A stretch of DNA of 64,000 nucleotides from Neckera pumila (GCA_963969595.1 OZ018411.1:29461445-29525444); one strand, 5' to 3'; counted from the first letter of the stretch, positions 45,338 to 59,190 are shown. A program made the numbers and translations. The notes: a model not told the origin generated them from the sequence alone.

Positions 45338-48300
45338 GTGAAGATTCTGACAGTGGTTGTAGGTCTGCATGCCTAGATTTTGACAAGTAGTTGTATAAGA
45401 ATATTTTTAGTGTAAAAGGAGTTAGGACTCAAGTTGAGTCCGGATTTTTAGTATCTAAGATCCACAATTAGTGGAAGCTTTTTGGTTGTAGCTTAGGTTG
45501 CTTAAAATTGACAGGAAGTTAGGAATGAAACGTGTCATTCCTTTTGCTGTCTTTGGCCTTAGACGCTTTTGAGTTTGAAGTGTAGTTTAGTATTTAAAGC
45601 CGGATTTTAGGTTTAATCCGGGTAGCATTTTCATACTTTGTATTCCCAGTTTTTTCTACAAACGCCATTGAAGTTCTTTTCAATTCACAAAAACTGTGAG
45701 CTGTACCTTTTAGCACTTGTCCGTGTTATTGTAAGAGCAGTGAGATTGTGCAGAGTTGGGTAAGGAGAAAGTGATGCCCGGATACAGGAAGTATCCGGTC
45801 CCTGGAGAGATTGTGTGTTAGACAGGATACCGCAGGATTTTCTTGTGAGGATTAGAACTTGCTTTTGTCAAAAAGTATCATAGCTCTCCTGCGTTTTCCT
45901 GACGCCCCTTCTCTACCTAGGCCGTGGATTGTCTTGTGGTCTGTCGTTGTAGTAATTGTTAGGAGAATTCAGATTTTCTTGCGTGACCTGCTAGACTGCA
46001 TAGTCCATCCGGTCTAGTTGTGAGGAAGATCTCTTTCTCGTTGTTCTTGTCAAAGTTTTCTTTTGAAGTTTATATCGTGGATCTTCTGACACGTTAAAAC
46101 TCGGAGGGTAGGAGTTAAGCTTCCTTCCTAAATTCCAAAGTTGCAGATCCCTCTTGGTCCAGAGGTTAAACTCGAATTCATTATATATCATTAAATACTC
46201 CAGACCGGATAGATACATATATAATTGGGAAAGAAGTTTCCGGTTCCGGATTATTGGAATTGGACCCGGTCTAGACTAGTACTTGGGGTTTGTTTTGGGA
46301 TATCAACTCACTTTATTTCCGGTCATTTAGGAGAATTACACCGAGATCTCTGCGAAACGATACACGAGTCACTTTAGGATCCATTAAGGCCTTAGAGAAG
46401 AAATTTGTGCTTTCTGTGCTACGACACTTCCGTGCAAGAAGCTTTCTGCTGCTGGATTGTGCACTTTGTTTGCTTCAGAGACGACCGACCGACCAGGCAA
46501 ACGTTCAGGAGGGGAGAGAGAGAGAGGCATGAGGGCGTCAATATGCTGGATGTGGAGGATTTGGAGATGAGCAGTTGTTGCTGGTGATAGTGTTCGACTT
46601 GGTGTTGTTGGATGCATGAAGCGAAAGGGCACAGACAGGTAGGGAGGGATGGACGAGCATCAAGCGACCTCGGGGAGTGGTTCCGCGGGGGCCAGCACCG
46701 CCACGGGCGGAACGTCCAGCAACAGTGTTACTTCGTCGTCTGTAGTGGCAATCTCTAGCGATGCCGGCATTTTGCAAGTTTAAGCAGCCGTCGATGTAGC
46801 GCCGTGACCAGGAAAACAAGAACCACTGATCTGCACAGACAATCTTAAGAATTAGGGTTTGCCGCTCTTCGATTTGGGGTTTCTCTTGTGAGTCTATTCG
46901 AGCATTGGAGAGTCCGTCGCCACACCGCCCGTTTGCTTCGTGTGCCGAATTTCCATCCGAATTTCTTTCCTAATCCTGGGCAATGCCCTCACTCCACTCA
47001 AAAGTACTTTGCTCTTTGTTCTGTAGATAGCTATATTGCAACGCCGAACAGGTTCGCCGTCTTTCTGCTGCTTCTGTTGATATGCATTCTTGATCAAGTG
47101 CGCTCCTTGAGGAAATGCAAGAGCTTGTTTCCATGCTTAGAGGTTCTCTCAGTTATCAGCAGATTGCAAGCACTTTTTTCCATTCTAGAGGTTCTCTCTG
47201 TCATCAGCAGATTTTTGTAGTCAGAAGGTGTATGAAATCTTGTGCAAACAACTGGAAACCTTTGGCTCGACAGTTGAAAGAGCTTGATAATGAAGATTCT
47301 AGACCTCGTGATACTAGAGAATTGGAAAGAGGATTCAAGTCGTCAAGCAATGGACATGTCAGAGGCACTGAGAGGCACGCTGAAGTCCAGGTAGCTGGGA
47401 AAAAGACATGAATGGTCTCTTTTCGGGGCCAAGAAATAAAGGAAGGCCTCCTAAGCCTGGGCATCAGCTCTTAGATGCGTAGTCTAACGCTGAAAATGGC
47501 CCAAATGGTTCGCATTGCCCTGGCCTGCAAAATTAGGGGATTGTTGTAAAACAGCACCGAGAGACTAATGCACCTTGGAAAATCCCTCCTTGCATCAAAC
47601 ACAAGCTCCAAAATCATTGAAGAGACTGCTGGCCTTGCAAATTACTTTGTTGTGCAATCTGCTCAATCCCTTGAAAATCAGACTTTCGACGACTTTGCCC
47701 TTGTTGCCCACACTCTTCATAGGATTGGTGCAGTCCTTTCCAGTTGGCTAACTTGAACCAAGAAACTCATTAATATACTGAACTCAAAGTGTAGAGGTCC
47801 ACTTCTGACTTAGAGAAGCAAATTCTAGTGGCCTGTATTCTTAAAAAAGCTTGTCATTCAATTAATACCCTTATTGGCAGGTAGTTGTCTCCCTGGAAAA
47901 AAGATATTCTAAAAGCTGCTATTTATAAATTTTTGGTGGAATAAATTCTGGCAGTCTTAGGAATTTCACTGTTCTTCTGACATATTTGCATCTTTGTGCA
48001 ACGTTCTCTTAAACTTTGTCAAAGCAAAGGGAGAGTAGACAAAGGCTTGAGAGAAACTATTTTTTTGCAAAAGAGAAGAAAGAAGCTGGATCTGCTAAAA
48101 GGTACAACTTTCAACTATTACGGCATTTCTAAGTATTCAGTTAGAAAGGAAGAAGGAGTAAGATCATGCAATCAGTGAAGGTTCTTTTGAATTCTCATGT
48201 CAGCAATTTTGAATCGCTCGTTCAATTCGCAACCTGAAAACACGCTGAAAGGTGCATTTTTGGCCTTCCATTTCCGTGAAGTCGTCGTGGTCCACCTGTA
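45338..48300. other. GC-richer island of element B, right part
   Basis: 45338-46290 is the 3' tail of the gag-like unit, again with ACCGGA motifs at its end (CCGGTTCCGG near 46240). From about 46300 it looks like parts of a host-type gene: a 44-codon Ser/Thr/Gly-rich frame from ATG 46650 (SGSGSAGASTATGG...), followed by short frames at 47115-47411 and 47568-47756 (…LENQTFDDFALVAHTLHRIG...). No continuous gene can be assembled by eye. Possible captured gene fragment; low confidence. Confidence 0.3.
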
Positions 48301-50895
48301 GTTTTCGTCGCTTGACATCCTTTATGGTTTAATGAGTTTCTCGTTCATTGACCTCATTTTATCAGTTGAATGACTCATCGAAAAATTAGTACTCCACATT
48401 CATACTTGTGTAGAATGGCTGCAATAAACTGGAATGCTTGAATCTTTAGTATGAAGATATGAAAATAAATGGTAGAGCTGAGGAGCAGCTACGTCCATTT
48501 TTAGGGTTATCGATCATTTGTTGTTGGATTGTAGTTCGTGGGAACTCCTGAAGGTTTAATGTTGACCCTTAAAACAAGCAGCAGCATGAGGAAAGTAAAC
48601 TGTTACTAGGTCATATTTTTTTTTAATGAAGTTGATCAAAGCACTTGAGATATCGGTTATTGGAAATAATGTGGTTTAAGGTGTACCTAAATATTATTTG
48701 GATGCCTGTAGGGCACTTATCGTGGATCCAAACCATTCGCAAAATCTGACTCAAAATTCTTCAATTGCTGGGGACGGTGAGCGAGTGTGTAATCTTTTCT
48801 AACTTGTGCCTAGAAGGAAATGTATGTCTTGCTATTCCGTGTTCTTCCATTTGAATGATTCTTGGAAGATGCATCTGGTATCGTCAAAAGCAGGATGAAT
48901 CTAGCTTTCCTTGGGTATCAAAAATGACTACGACAAATGTTTTTTGAAATTTCTAATAATCAAGATTTTATGAGAGGAGTGTAGTACAAATTTTCTTAGT
49001 AGATTTGATATTTGCAATTGATCGTCAAGGTAACTTGGGTATTGATATTATTGGAACAGTAATATTCATTATTTGCAGAAGAGTGTTTGAGCATTGAAGT
49101 CTCTCACTAGGAACAAGCCCTATGCAATGTACTCTCTAACGCAAACAGTATTAGGGTCCATAATTTTAATTTGCTCCCTATTTTGCACGGAGTAATAGAG
49201 AGACTAACAAGCTCAGTTGGTTTCTACCAAAATCGATTCAAAGAGCCGGTGTTAATGAGAATCCAATGTACTTTTTTGTATGCACTATTTTCCATGGACG
49301 GATAATTAGCACGTTTTCTTCATTTTGACCTCACCCAATGTTCTACAGTGTACTAGGTTAGGTACAGGCACAGTTTAAGTTATTCTCTATAACTATAAAT
49401 CTAGAATTTAGAGAAACACCGATATGTTAACGTAATTCAAAAAAATCTTGAAGATAAATGTTAGTAGCCTATGCAATTAGATTCCTGTGAAGGGCGGCGG
49501 ATGAGGTTCTGTGAGAGTACAATTGTTGCAGTACTCCCCTTTAAGTGGTCCTATTCGTATGCTATAAAGCAAAGGTAAATAGACAACCTATCGACGTGGA
49601 ATCGTTAATATCAAGGATCACCCCCAACAAATTGTATAATGAAAATTTGGCACCAAAATCATGACCTCTAGGTCATTGCATATCTGCCCATGCTCTTAAT
49701 TGCACCAAGATTGGAATAAACCAAAACAAGAAAGATTTTGTTTATTTTGTTTGCATCAATGAGCATGTTATAATTGTATTTTAATTAATGTACCAAAAAA
49801 GAGTAAGCTAGACTATGTTAATACACAATAGTAATTATGGGCTATGCAACTTCTACATGGTAGCAGCTACTCTTTGTTGTTGCAAGATTAGGAAGGATCA
49901 TTAAATGGTATCTAAGCTACTAGCTTTCTAGTCGTCAATGAAATGGGCTACAAGATGAAGGATTTGACTATTATAAATGGACATTTGAATGAAATGTTAG
50001 AATATTACTATAGGATATTACTTTAAAAATATACTAAAACAAAATTGCTAGGAAGATGATAAATTTTCAATCTGGCGCTTTGATTTAACAATCTTATTTA
50101 GATGGAGAAGATTGGTTTCTGGTGGTGGAAATAGAAAACACGGAAATAGTCATATTGGTGCATTTAAAATTGGATTTAAAAGTTATTTAAACTTTAAATT
50201 ACGTGGCATCTGGTGACTGAGGAAGTCAACTGAATGCTTTGGTTAGTGTAGAAATTGGTGAAATTTTTGTTTCTACAGTGAAGAGTCAATGCTTTGATTA
50301 TAGGACTAGTAGGTGCATATTTAGTTTCTATAGGGAAGAATTCAGTCATCCGTTGACGATTTCTCAGCCTCAATGTTGTTTAATGGTTCACATGCAAGTG
50401 TGCCTTTATTAATCTTACTAGAAAATAATCGTATTTTTTTGGGAAGCCTAAATGATAAATACCCTTATTAATATGCCCGCATATTGACTCAGAATCATTA
50501 GAAGAGTGCTACTTTATGGAATAGAGACGCTCTTCCACGATTGTTTTGGAAATACACTTTGTGGAGGTATTTTTTTCTCTTCATTTCCCTACCAGTTTAT
50601 TTTTTGCAAGATAATCTTAAAGTTTAGTATTATTGTGAATTTATACAAAGACAGACTATAAGCTTTTTTGATTGAAATTGATATGTAGAAAAATAGAATT
50701 GCCAAATAAAAGTTTTTTTAAAAAGAGCTTTTGTTTACATTTTTTTGCAAGCTCTGTACAATTGTACACTTGTCTCCTTAGTTTTTGAGTTTCCAATGGA
50801 AGATACCATTGCACCAGTTTAGTTAACTTTAGGGTTTATCTTATTGCCATATCTTTATTTAGAAGCAATATTATGAAGTAGAAAGGCCTTCACAT

Positions 50896-50984
50896 TGTTA
50901 GCTCTTAAAGGATAGTCATCCTTGGACCATTGATTTCAAGCCTCTCTATCCATCACTCTATTTGCAACTATTATGCAACCAGAT
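50896..50984 (-). repeat. Repeat end shared with element A
   Basis: The reverse complement of this segment aligns with 27107-27186 (GAGTGATGGATAGAGAGGCT and GAAATCAATGGTC). It ends in CTAA rather than TTAA. Family unnamed; the other end was not located. Confidence 0.5.
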
Positions 50985-52067
50985 ATGTTTGAAATCTTAA
51001 ATTTTTTTTTAGAGTAAAAATAGCGTGTCTTCTGTACTTTACAGAGAATTTAGAGGTTTTGGTCGAAAATTGGGTTCTTCAAGAATGTAAGAAAAAAACA
51101 TGAAGATGAATCAAATTAAATACAAAATAATTTCAAAAATCTAAAAATTTCTCCATGTGTGTATTACAATGGAAAACATCATAGTGTAAATTAAATTTTT
51201 ATGTCACTATATAATTACAATTCTAAAGACATTTTAAATACATTTTAAGTTAATTCGCAATATAATATTGAGTATTTCACATTTTTAAGAAAATAAAAAG
51301 TGTATAAAAATTGGATGGAATGACTTTCATTCCATTTGTTCTGGATTTGGGGTCAAACTCAAGAAATATCAGAATTTGTGGATAAATTTCAGTTTAGAGC
51401 ATGGACAAATTTTCCGGAATACACTAAAAAGGCATATTCTGTGATCCTTTTTTTTTTCAAACTTCTCATTCACTTTAAGACAAATACTTTCAAGACTACA
51501 AATTGATTTGCATACTCTTTAATCCATCATGAAAGATTTAGAAGAGAAATCTTGATGGAAAAATACTTTCAAACTCTTTCCAATTCATGAGATTATCATC
51601 CAAATGCTTGAAAATGGGGATGGTGTCGTTTCGAGATTCGAGGTATAAAATAAGGCTTCTTAAGGTTTAGTCTGATAATAGCTGATTTGTTTTTTAATTC
51701 TTTTGTCTTGAATTTATACTAGAGTTGTCATCCTCATTTGTGCACGTCATAGTTGGAGATGGCCTAAACCTAGGAAGAGATTGCTAGGCCGACAAAAAAT
51801 ACAGGAATTCAAATTTTTTTTAATGGTAACCATATTGTATTAAAGCCTTGATGATTCTTTCATTGTTGATCATTAGTCTCTTTTAAAAAAGTGAGTATGA
51901 AGAAATTCTCCCTTACAAATGACTTTTGTAATTTGTGAATTTATCGTAAATCATTCATTCATTTTACTTTAAAAAAAATTCATATGATATGAATAGAAGT
52001 ATGTACTATTTATAGAAAAATTGAAATAGAAAAATATCTTATAAATGTCAATGTATGAAGTTTTCAT

Positions 52068-52201
<134 letters not shown>

Positions 52202-54153
52202 ATTTCATTTTCCATTGGTTTTAACAATCATAGTGCTATATGATAATTTTGTACTATAAATCCTATAGACAAAAAATGGAATTATGTAGTAGTACAAGCT
52301 ACAAACATCATGTAATATTTATTTTTAGTAATTATTATTGGTATTTTATTCATTGCTTTTGCATAAATGAAAAAAGTACAAGTACACTATATTTTCCAGA
52401 AGGTCGTCACACCTTATTTACTAGTCAGAGTTTATTGAAGGTTGTTCATATTATGTAAGGTAAGGGAGACTATTGTGGGCAACATTGTCATGCTTGTTGC
52501 ACATGGAAGTTTTAAAATACATACTACAAATATTGATTTACCTATAATAGATTGAATTCCCATATATGATGTGCTTAGTTGTACAGAGTGCTCATGTTGT
52601 TGCTTTTTGCTAGGCATTATTTCTATGAAACAAACAAGTAATATGTTATGCTTTAAAAGGAAGGATGATGAAAAAAATGTGGAATGAGTTCCACCAGACT
52701 TTTTAATATGTCTAGTCATACTGGAATAAGAGTACAAACCAATGTGTATTTGAACAAATGTGAACTAATAATATGGAATAGGGAGGATTCACCATATTCT
52801 ATTGTTGCTTTTGTTAAAGAGGAGTTGCTATTGCTCCAAAACTATTAGGTTTGTTAATTGCTTGAATATGAAACAATGTCTGAATAGGAACAATTAGAGT
52901 TGTTTAGGTGTTCATGAAGTGCCGGTGATTGATAAGTTTTATTTAAGGAATAACTGCTACATACTTTGTTAAGGCTTTGTAGTTCATCTCTTATATGAAA
53001 GTTATTTTGCAATATTTCTTGACTTGTGCTTCATAATAATAGATTAACGTTGAAAAGGACATCTTTAGAAGATAAGTGACTTGTAGATGTATGTAATATA
53101 TGTATATTTGTAAATGTATTTCATTTGGAGGAACAGATTCTTTTCATATTACAAATATTTCAATTACAATGAATAATAACATTTATACTTTAACTAAGTG
53201 AGTTAAAAAACATACAACTTGAATTCAAGAACAAGTACTAGGAATTCTATATAGTCTTTTAATTTCTAGATAATGATGTTTTAGTAATGTCCATACAATC
53301 TTTTTATAATGTAATTTTTCTTCCATTCGGTGTTTGCATGAAATACAGAGTCATCCTTGTTATAAAGAAAAGCTCACTTGGAGAAGACTAGAGCCACATG
53401 AACTTTCAAAGTTTAAGCAAAAAATTGATATGTATAAATCATGCTTCGTTGTACAATGTGAAGTTTGATCTATTACCTTTGGATAGTGATGTGGAAGTTA
53501 TAGAACTTTGGTTGTTTAGACTATTGGAGCATTTTTTGCATGAAGTAATATAGCATATACGTTTTTCAGTTGCATACAACAATAGAATTCTGAAATACTT
53601 AATTTCTATTAAAACAACTTCAATGTAATGAAAGAATGTGTAGTACTTGGTGTGAGGCATAGAAATAACTGAATTGTCTCTAAAAAGTTTTACTTAAATT
53701 TTTTTAATTATATTTTGAAAATGATAAAACAAGATTGTTTGATCTGCCTACTAACTTTCAGAATCAAAATGAAATCATTATATATAAAAGTAGTGACTGC
53801 CAAGAATTTTAAGCCCTGAAACTTAAGCAAAAAATATTTGAAGTCTTTTGTTCTAATTACATAAACTACAATACAATGTAACTTATTATTTTCAAAACAA
53901 AATATCTTACAATGTAGTTGGTTTGAATTCACGAAGTTACTTGGAGACTTTTGTATAATAAGATAGGGCATGATGGTACAATTATGTATATCAAGATTAA
54001 AATGTGTATTGCTTATTAATGTTCTCAAGGATAATGGCGCTTGTATATTTTTAGATTTTATTTATGAGTACAATCAATAATGTATTAAAAACAACATGGA
54101 AAGTTTTAATGTTTAGGGTTTTGAGTGGTTTGATGTTTGTTTGCAGGGAAGCC

Positions 54154-57100
54154 ATGGTCATCAAAACATACAATGATTGGATTGAACACGGATGGTGGCT
54201 TCTGGCAACAGACGCACATTCGCCGATGCTGTGGATTACAGATCGGGCATTACAAGGAGGGCAACGTTGGTCAGCCTTGGGCATCGAGCATGGGAAGCTG
54301 ACATCCATCAGTACTGCCGCTCAAGATGTGATTTTCATAAATGTCACTTTGGAAGAAGGTGATCTAGCAAAGTTTAAGTTGCAAAGGAATTTCATGATGG
54401 CTGCAGTTCCTTCTATTTGTTTGGATATGGCCAAGCTTATGAGGGTAATGCCCAAACTTCAAGAGCATTGGATTTCAATGCCAGAATCAGTACAGAGCGA
54501 ACGTAGTGCAGCAATGCAGAGATTCTTGGGATTGAATCCACAAGATCTTCTGAGAGCAAAGCAGTACGTGGCGGAAACGTTGGCTTACGAAGAGATGGAG
54601 AGAACTGATCCCTCCAGTGTTCGAGACAAAACCCCCCCATGATAACCTGAAGAAACGGATTCGTTGTATCGAATATTGGCAGCTCCAGTGAACGTGGATT
54701 GGGTGCCTGTTCAAGATCGTGCCAGAAGGCATTCACCACCACGATTAGTCGAAGACAATGAATCTATTTCCACTGCTGTTGGACAACAAAGAGTAAGAAC
54801 AAAGCGCGGGATGAGCTCACGCGGGGCACTACTGGAACGTTCATCACCTAGTGGAGGCACATCTAGGGGTGGTGTTCATCACAGCGGTTCTATATCACCA
54901 CGTGTAGGACCTAGCACAGTGTTGTCTATAGGTGTTGGTGTCAACACCTTTCCAGTGTCAGTATCCACACGAGCGGAGGCATCTAGGGAAGTTGCCCAAA
55001 AAAGAACACGACCTCGAGGTATTGGAGCACCCAGAACTGTTAATCCACGTGGAAGAGGAAGAGGAAGAGGGACTACACGACAAATACGTCATGAAATAGT
55101 GGCAGATACTGGAGGTGCTACAAGAGAAGTGGATGCAAGCGTAGTGCAAGAGGAGGTTGAACAGAGCGAAGAGTTCGAAATTATAGAATAAGCCTCTGAG
55201 GAAGAAGAGACTCATGGAGCTCACAAATTGGCAACTATAGGTCCACTTGTACAATTTCCATCGAATGACGATTTTCTAGCTGGATACTTGTGGGGTATGG
55301 ACTTAGTTTTCAATGCAAAAATTGCAAATGTCTGAGCAGTTGAACATGTAGAGACAAACCATCGAGCATTGACCGATAAGCATGTTTCAACAATGTACAA
55401 GAGACTTTATAGGAGAAAGGAGCCTAATATGTCACCATTAACTTTGCGACCGGTTGCTTATATTCTTGAAGGAGTCAATGAAGAAGGTGCTCCAGCACGA
55501 AGGGAGATTCCTTTCTCAGAAGTTGGTGCAGCGAAAGAGTTTGACTCAATGTACCTACAGAATGGTAGAGCATTTCCTGGAGATCCGAACATGTCAAAGA
55601 TTAATTGGTTGGAGAACAATATCATCTGGGAGCCCGTAGATGGTCAACATGTGGTTGCAGCATGCAAACAAGGTGAAAGACAGCATGACACGGGACTGAT
55701 TGACGATGAAGAGTACCAGAAGATATTTGCAGAGAGGAAAGCACGATTTGTTGTGTACAATGATTCCAAAGTGTACATTGAAGCTTCAGTGCGAATAAAT
55801 GCGAAGGAGTTTGAGAGAGAGTTCTACACAACAATGGAAGAGGACCTGGTGAAGTTACGAGCCATTTGGGAGGCATGTGGGAGACCAAATCCGCAATCAC
55901 GTGCAGATGATGCACAACGAGCACGAGCTGTAACAATGGCTGCAAGTGCGCTGCACTGGACAAGACCATATGCAAGAAGTGTATCGCTAGGAGGGATTTA
56001 TAAAAGGTTGGCAGACTATACTCGTTATGCATGGCAAGAAGATGAAGTAGCGTATGAAGCTGTTCTTCAAGTGTGCCGTGATTACGAGGATGGATTTCTT
56101 TGGTATAGCAAAGAAGATCAGAGGAAGTGGAAGAAGTATGCAGATAAATTATCATTGAATCCAAATATTGATGTGAGGGACAACAGGAAAAGGATGGAGA
56201 GGCTTTGGCTAAGACCACTAGTGAGGGTTCCGAAGGCGCATTACCTACGATTGGCGAAGGAATTGTCTGAGAAAGAAATTGTTGATGGTGAACGTCCGAA
56301 GCAGAGATTATTTTTCAACCAAGCTAGCAGCATAACTCCTACGAAGGGTACTTTAGCTTGGACAATGGAACGGATTCAACAAAGAAAAGCAGTACGAAAT
56401 GCACTACGATGGTTGATGGTTGAATCCAAGGTTGCACATCCAAGTACAATACATAGTTTTTTCCTCATAAATGTGCGAAGGTTTGAAGGACAAGACCATG
56501 GACAGATGAATGTACTAGCTGAAGTAGTGGATGTGAAAATGAAGAAAGCGTGGTCGTCTCCTGTAGTGAAGACAGTGGAAGCTCTCCGTAGATTTGAAGC
56601 TCTCATACCTCCAATGATAAAAGATCATTACGCAAGTATTCAGCGTGGAGAATCAGGATACCACAGATATAGCATGGACGTGAGAAGTTTGGATGAGGCG
56701 TGTTGGGATTGGCAAGTGATTATATCATCTGGTTCACCTGACACCAACAATGCAGTCGTTCCTATTTGATGTAGAAGGGATTTCTTTACACAAGGGGTTG
56801 TGAAATTGAGAACGCCTTGTTTGTGGATATTTGATTGTAGGCGGTGCGGTACAAGAGGGAAGAATGCAGCTTGGACAAACGTTGAGTACAGTACCGCCAT
56901 GCATAAAGTACAACAATGGATGGCAAGCATACACAGGTGGACCGCAATATTTTTGTTTCCAGCTGGAACCTATTTCAAGGAGGAAATGAAGAAGAAGATG
57001 GTATTGCCATCAGAGTGTACATGGCGAAAAAGTTACTAGGTGTTTTCACCACAAACAGTGTCCACATATGTACATGACTTGCAACACAATGGTCAAACAA

Positions 57101-58731
57101 ATCGTAGTGTACAAGCGGTGGGAGAAGTTGCAGTTATAATGGTACATCCTACTGGATCACGGGTGGCAGATAGTGTACGAAGTGATTGTGAACAAGTTCC
57201 TGTAGTGTTTACAGATTCGTGGATTGAGGGGAGGATGCCTTCTGTGGTGGATCAAAAAGAGAGAATTCCTACGGAGTTGCAGCAGTTTGTTGCTACATAT
57301 CTACCGGAGAAATGGGGGTTAGTTACGGTTGGCATTACAACAGCCGTACCAACTATATTGCAAGCTTCTTTTGTAGGTAATCAAATGATTGTGTTGGATG
57401 GTTCGATAGATCGTACTCGCTTTCTGTACAATACATTGCAGGAAGTGAACCGTACAAGAATCCAAGTGCAAGGAGCTGCAGTGCCAGTTACTGGAAACGT
57501 TGAGGCATCAACGCATCAAAACAATAGTACACCTCGTGTGGAACCTTCAGTAGTTCATGTGGAATACTTTAGGACAGAAGAAGATGACAAAGACCTTTTT
57601 GATGATGAAGAAGAGGACGATGAAGACGGCGAAGATTTGCACTCAGAAGATACACCAGTACGAGAAGGATATGAAATAAGAGAAGGAAGTGCGAATGACA
57701 AAGAATATGTTCAAGGGGAGGAAGATGAAACTGAAGAAGACGAGATAGAAGAGGACACAGAGAATGGCTCATTAGATTCGGAAGAGGACACATCCGATTC
57801 AGAGGACGGTTCATCAGAGGGCTCTTCTGATTCATTAGAAGGAGAGGATGATTCATCAAAAAGAAAGAAAGCTGTTCAGAAAAAGAAAGGGAAAGGCATT
57901 AAGAAGACAACAGAGATTCAGAAGCCAATAAGGAAGTCGAAGACTGCAATGTCAAAGCCACGTACTGTTCATCAAAGTAGTGTCTCTGAAACGCATGAAC
58001 TTCAAGTGGTGGGTGAAACCGATTATCACGTAACATCTGAGGCAGAGGCGGTTTTACAAGAAGATGTTACAGAAGATATGGATGTGGAGGAGGTAGCTGA
58101 AGTTCGTTCGGTTACAGAGAATCAAGGAAGGGAAGACAATGAAGGGGGAATGCAAGACACAACATATAAAGTTGCAGTATTAGCAAGCGTGATCCTTTCA
58201 ACTGAAGAGGCAGTGATAGGAACAGAAGGGATCATACCTGTGGAGGGAATGGTTATTTCTGCAGTGGAAGAGGTGGATACGGAGATGGAAGATAAGATGC
58301 AAGAATTAGTGGGAGTGGTTTTGCCTCCAACATCAGGAACAACAACCTTGCAAGAGACAACATCAACAAGTTTGGCAGATGAAACACATTTCGATATTAT
58401 AGCTTTGGCATGGACCAGATCGATGACAGAAGGAGTAGATGGATTTTTTTATGACCGAGAGGGTATTAGGTATCGTCGTACCATAGTTGAGGGCCAGTAT
58501 AGATTTGAACAGGTAACATCAGTCTTGGAAGAAATTTCGCACGTGGATGAAGAACCTTCTGCAGGAGTAGGAGATGTGGTTGATAGGCCCTTGTTTTATG
58601 GTGAATTGCGAATTCCACATGATGTTGCTGCAATATGCACTGAAGAAGCTTTGCATAGTGCAGAGGGAGAAGGCATAAGAAGCCAAACTTCAAGGGTAAT
58701 TGCGGAGACACCTGAGTCACTTGAGGAATAG
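54154..58731 (+). pseudogene. Long accessory gene of element B, six in-frame stops
   Basis: One phase reads through 1,526 codons from ATG 54154 (Kozak-like GCCATGG, after a TTTGCAG acceptor) to TAG 58729-58731. It is interrupted only by TGA 54640, TAA 54643, TAA 55189, TGA 55333, TGA 56767 and TAG 57037, with no frameshift. Segments in order: an N-terminal globular part with YNDWIEHGWWLLATD; an RG-rich stretch (RGRGRGRG near 55050); a large domain with VDGQHVVAACKQ (about 55636-55671), like the DGQHR/ParB-type motif, followed by INAKEFEREFYTTMEEDL; a Cys-containing FDCRRCGTRG (56845) and a Rossmann-like GLVTVGITTAVPTIL/MIVLDGS (57316-57405); an acidic run; a basic KRKKAVQKKKGKG (nuclear-signal-like); and the C-terminal VDGFFYDREG block shared with element A. 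Function unknown; ParB- or methyltransferase-like roles are weak inference. Confidence 0.6.
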
Positions 58732-59190
58732 AGTGATAGATTTTATATGGAGAGTGACCTTAGCGGATAGTAATATTTTGATTGTAACAGCAACAGAGTT
58801 TGGTCTTAGTGTGTGATGAGTACTTTATTCTACTCTTGCAATGGACTAATAATATTTGGTGATGTGTTATTTTGAAATCAAGTTCAAGTTTTTTATAATA
58901 CTATGTAGATAAATGGAAGTAAATGAAATGAATAAGGAACAATAATTGCATTGTTTGTAGTAGGAAGTGGGCTTTTGAAGAATAATGTATTCGGAAACTA
59001 ATAAATTTATACAATTATCAAGTGCATCTCTAGTCACACCATACATAAGTACACTATATGCAATAGAAATGAAAGGTTCATGTTGTACAATTGGAAGAGA
59101 GAAAAGTTCATGAATTGCTTGTGAAATTGGTATACCACATTTGTGAAAATCAAAAAAATGCACTTATTTGGTTGCCTAATTAATGCACTT
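58732..59190. other. 3' flank of accessory gene to right terminus of B
   Basis: AT-rich, no gene. It contains AAGTGCA/TGCACTT motifs (59025, 59158) and ends in the palindrome TGCACTTGGCCAAGTGCA at 59184-59201, which overlaps the right terminal repeat and is also found at the right end of A. Confidence 0.5.

Noticed and set aside
42560..46330. An LTR retrotransposon with paired long terminal repeats
   Set aside because: Compared by eye, 42560-43210 and 45340-46330 show only short shared ACCGGAA motifs, no long direct repeat. Kept only as a gag-like pseudogene.
46538..46819. A 93-codon minus-strand frame with RGGAGPRGTTPRG
   Set aside because: Likely antisense of the Ser/Gly-rich plus-strand frame from 46650; no other support for either.
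55622..57859. Minus-strand frames up to 198 codons opposite the accessory gene
   Set aside because: His/Leu-rich translations typical of antisense reading; the plus frame is continuous and homologous to element A.
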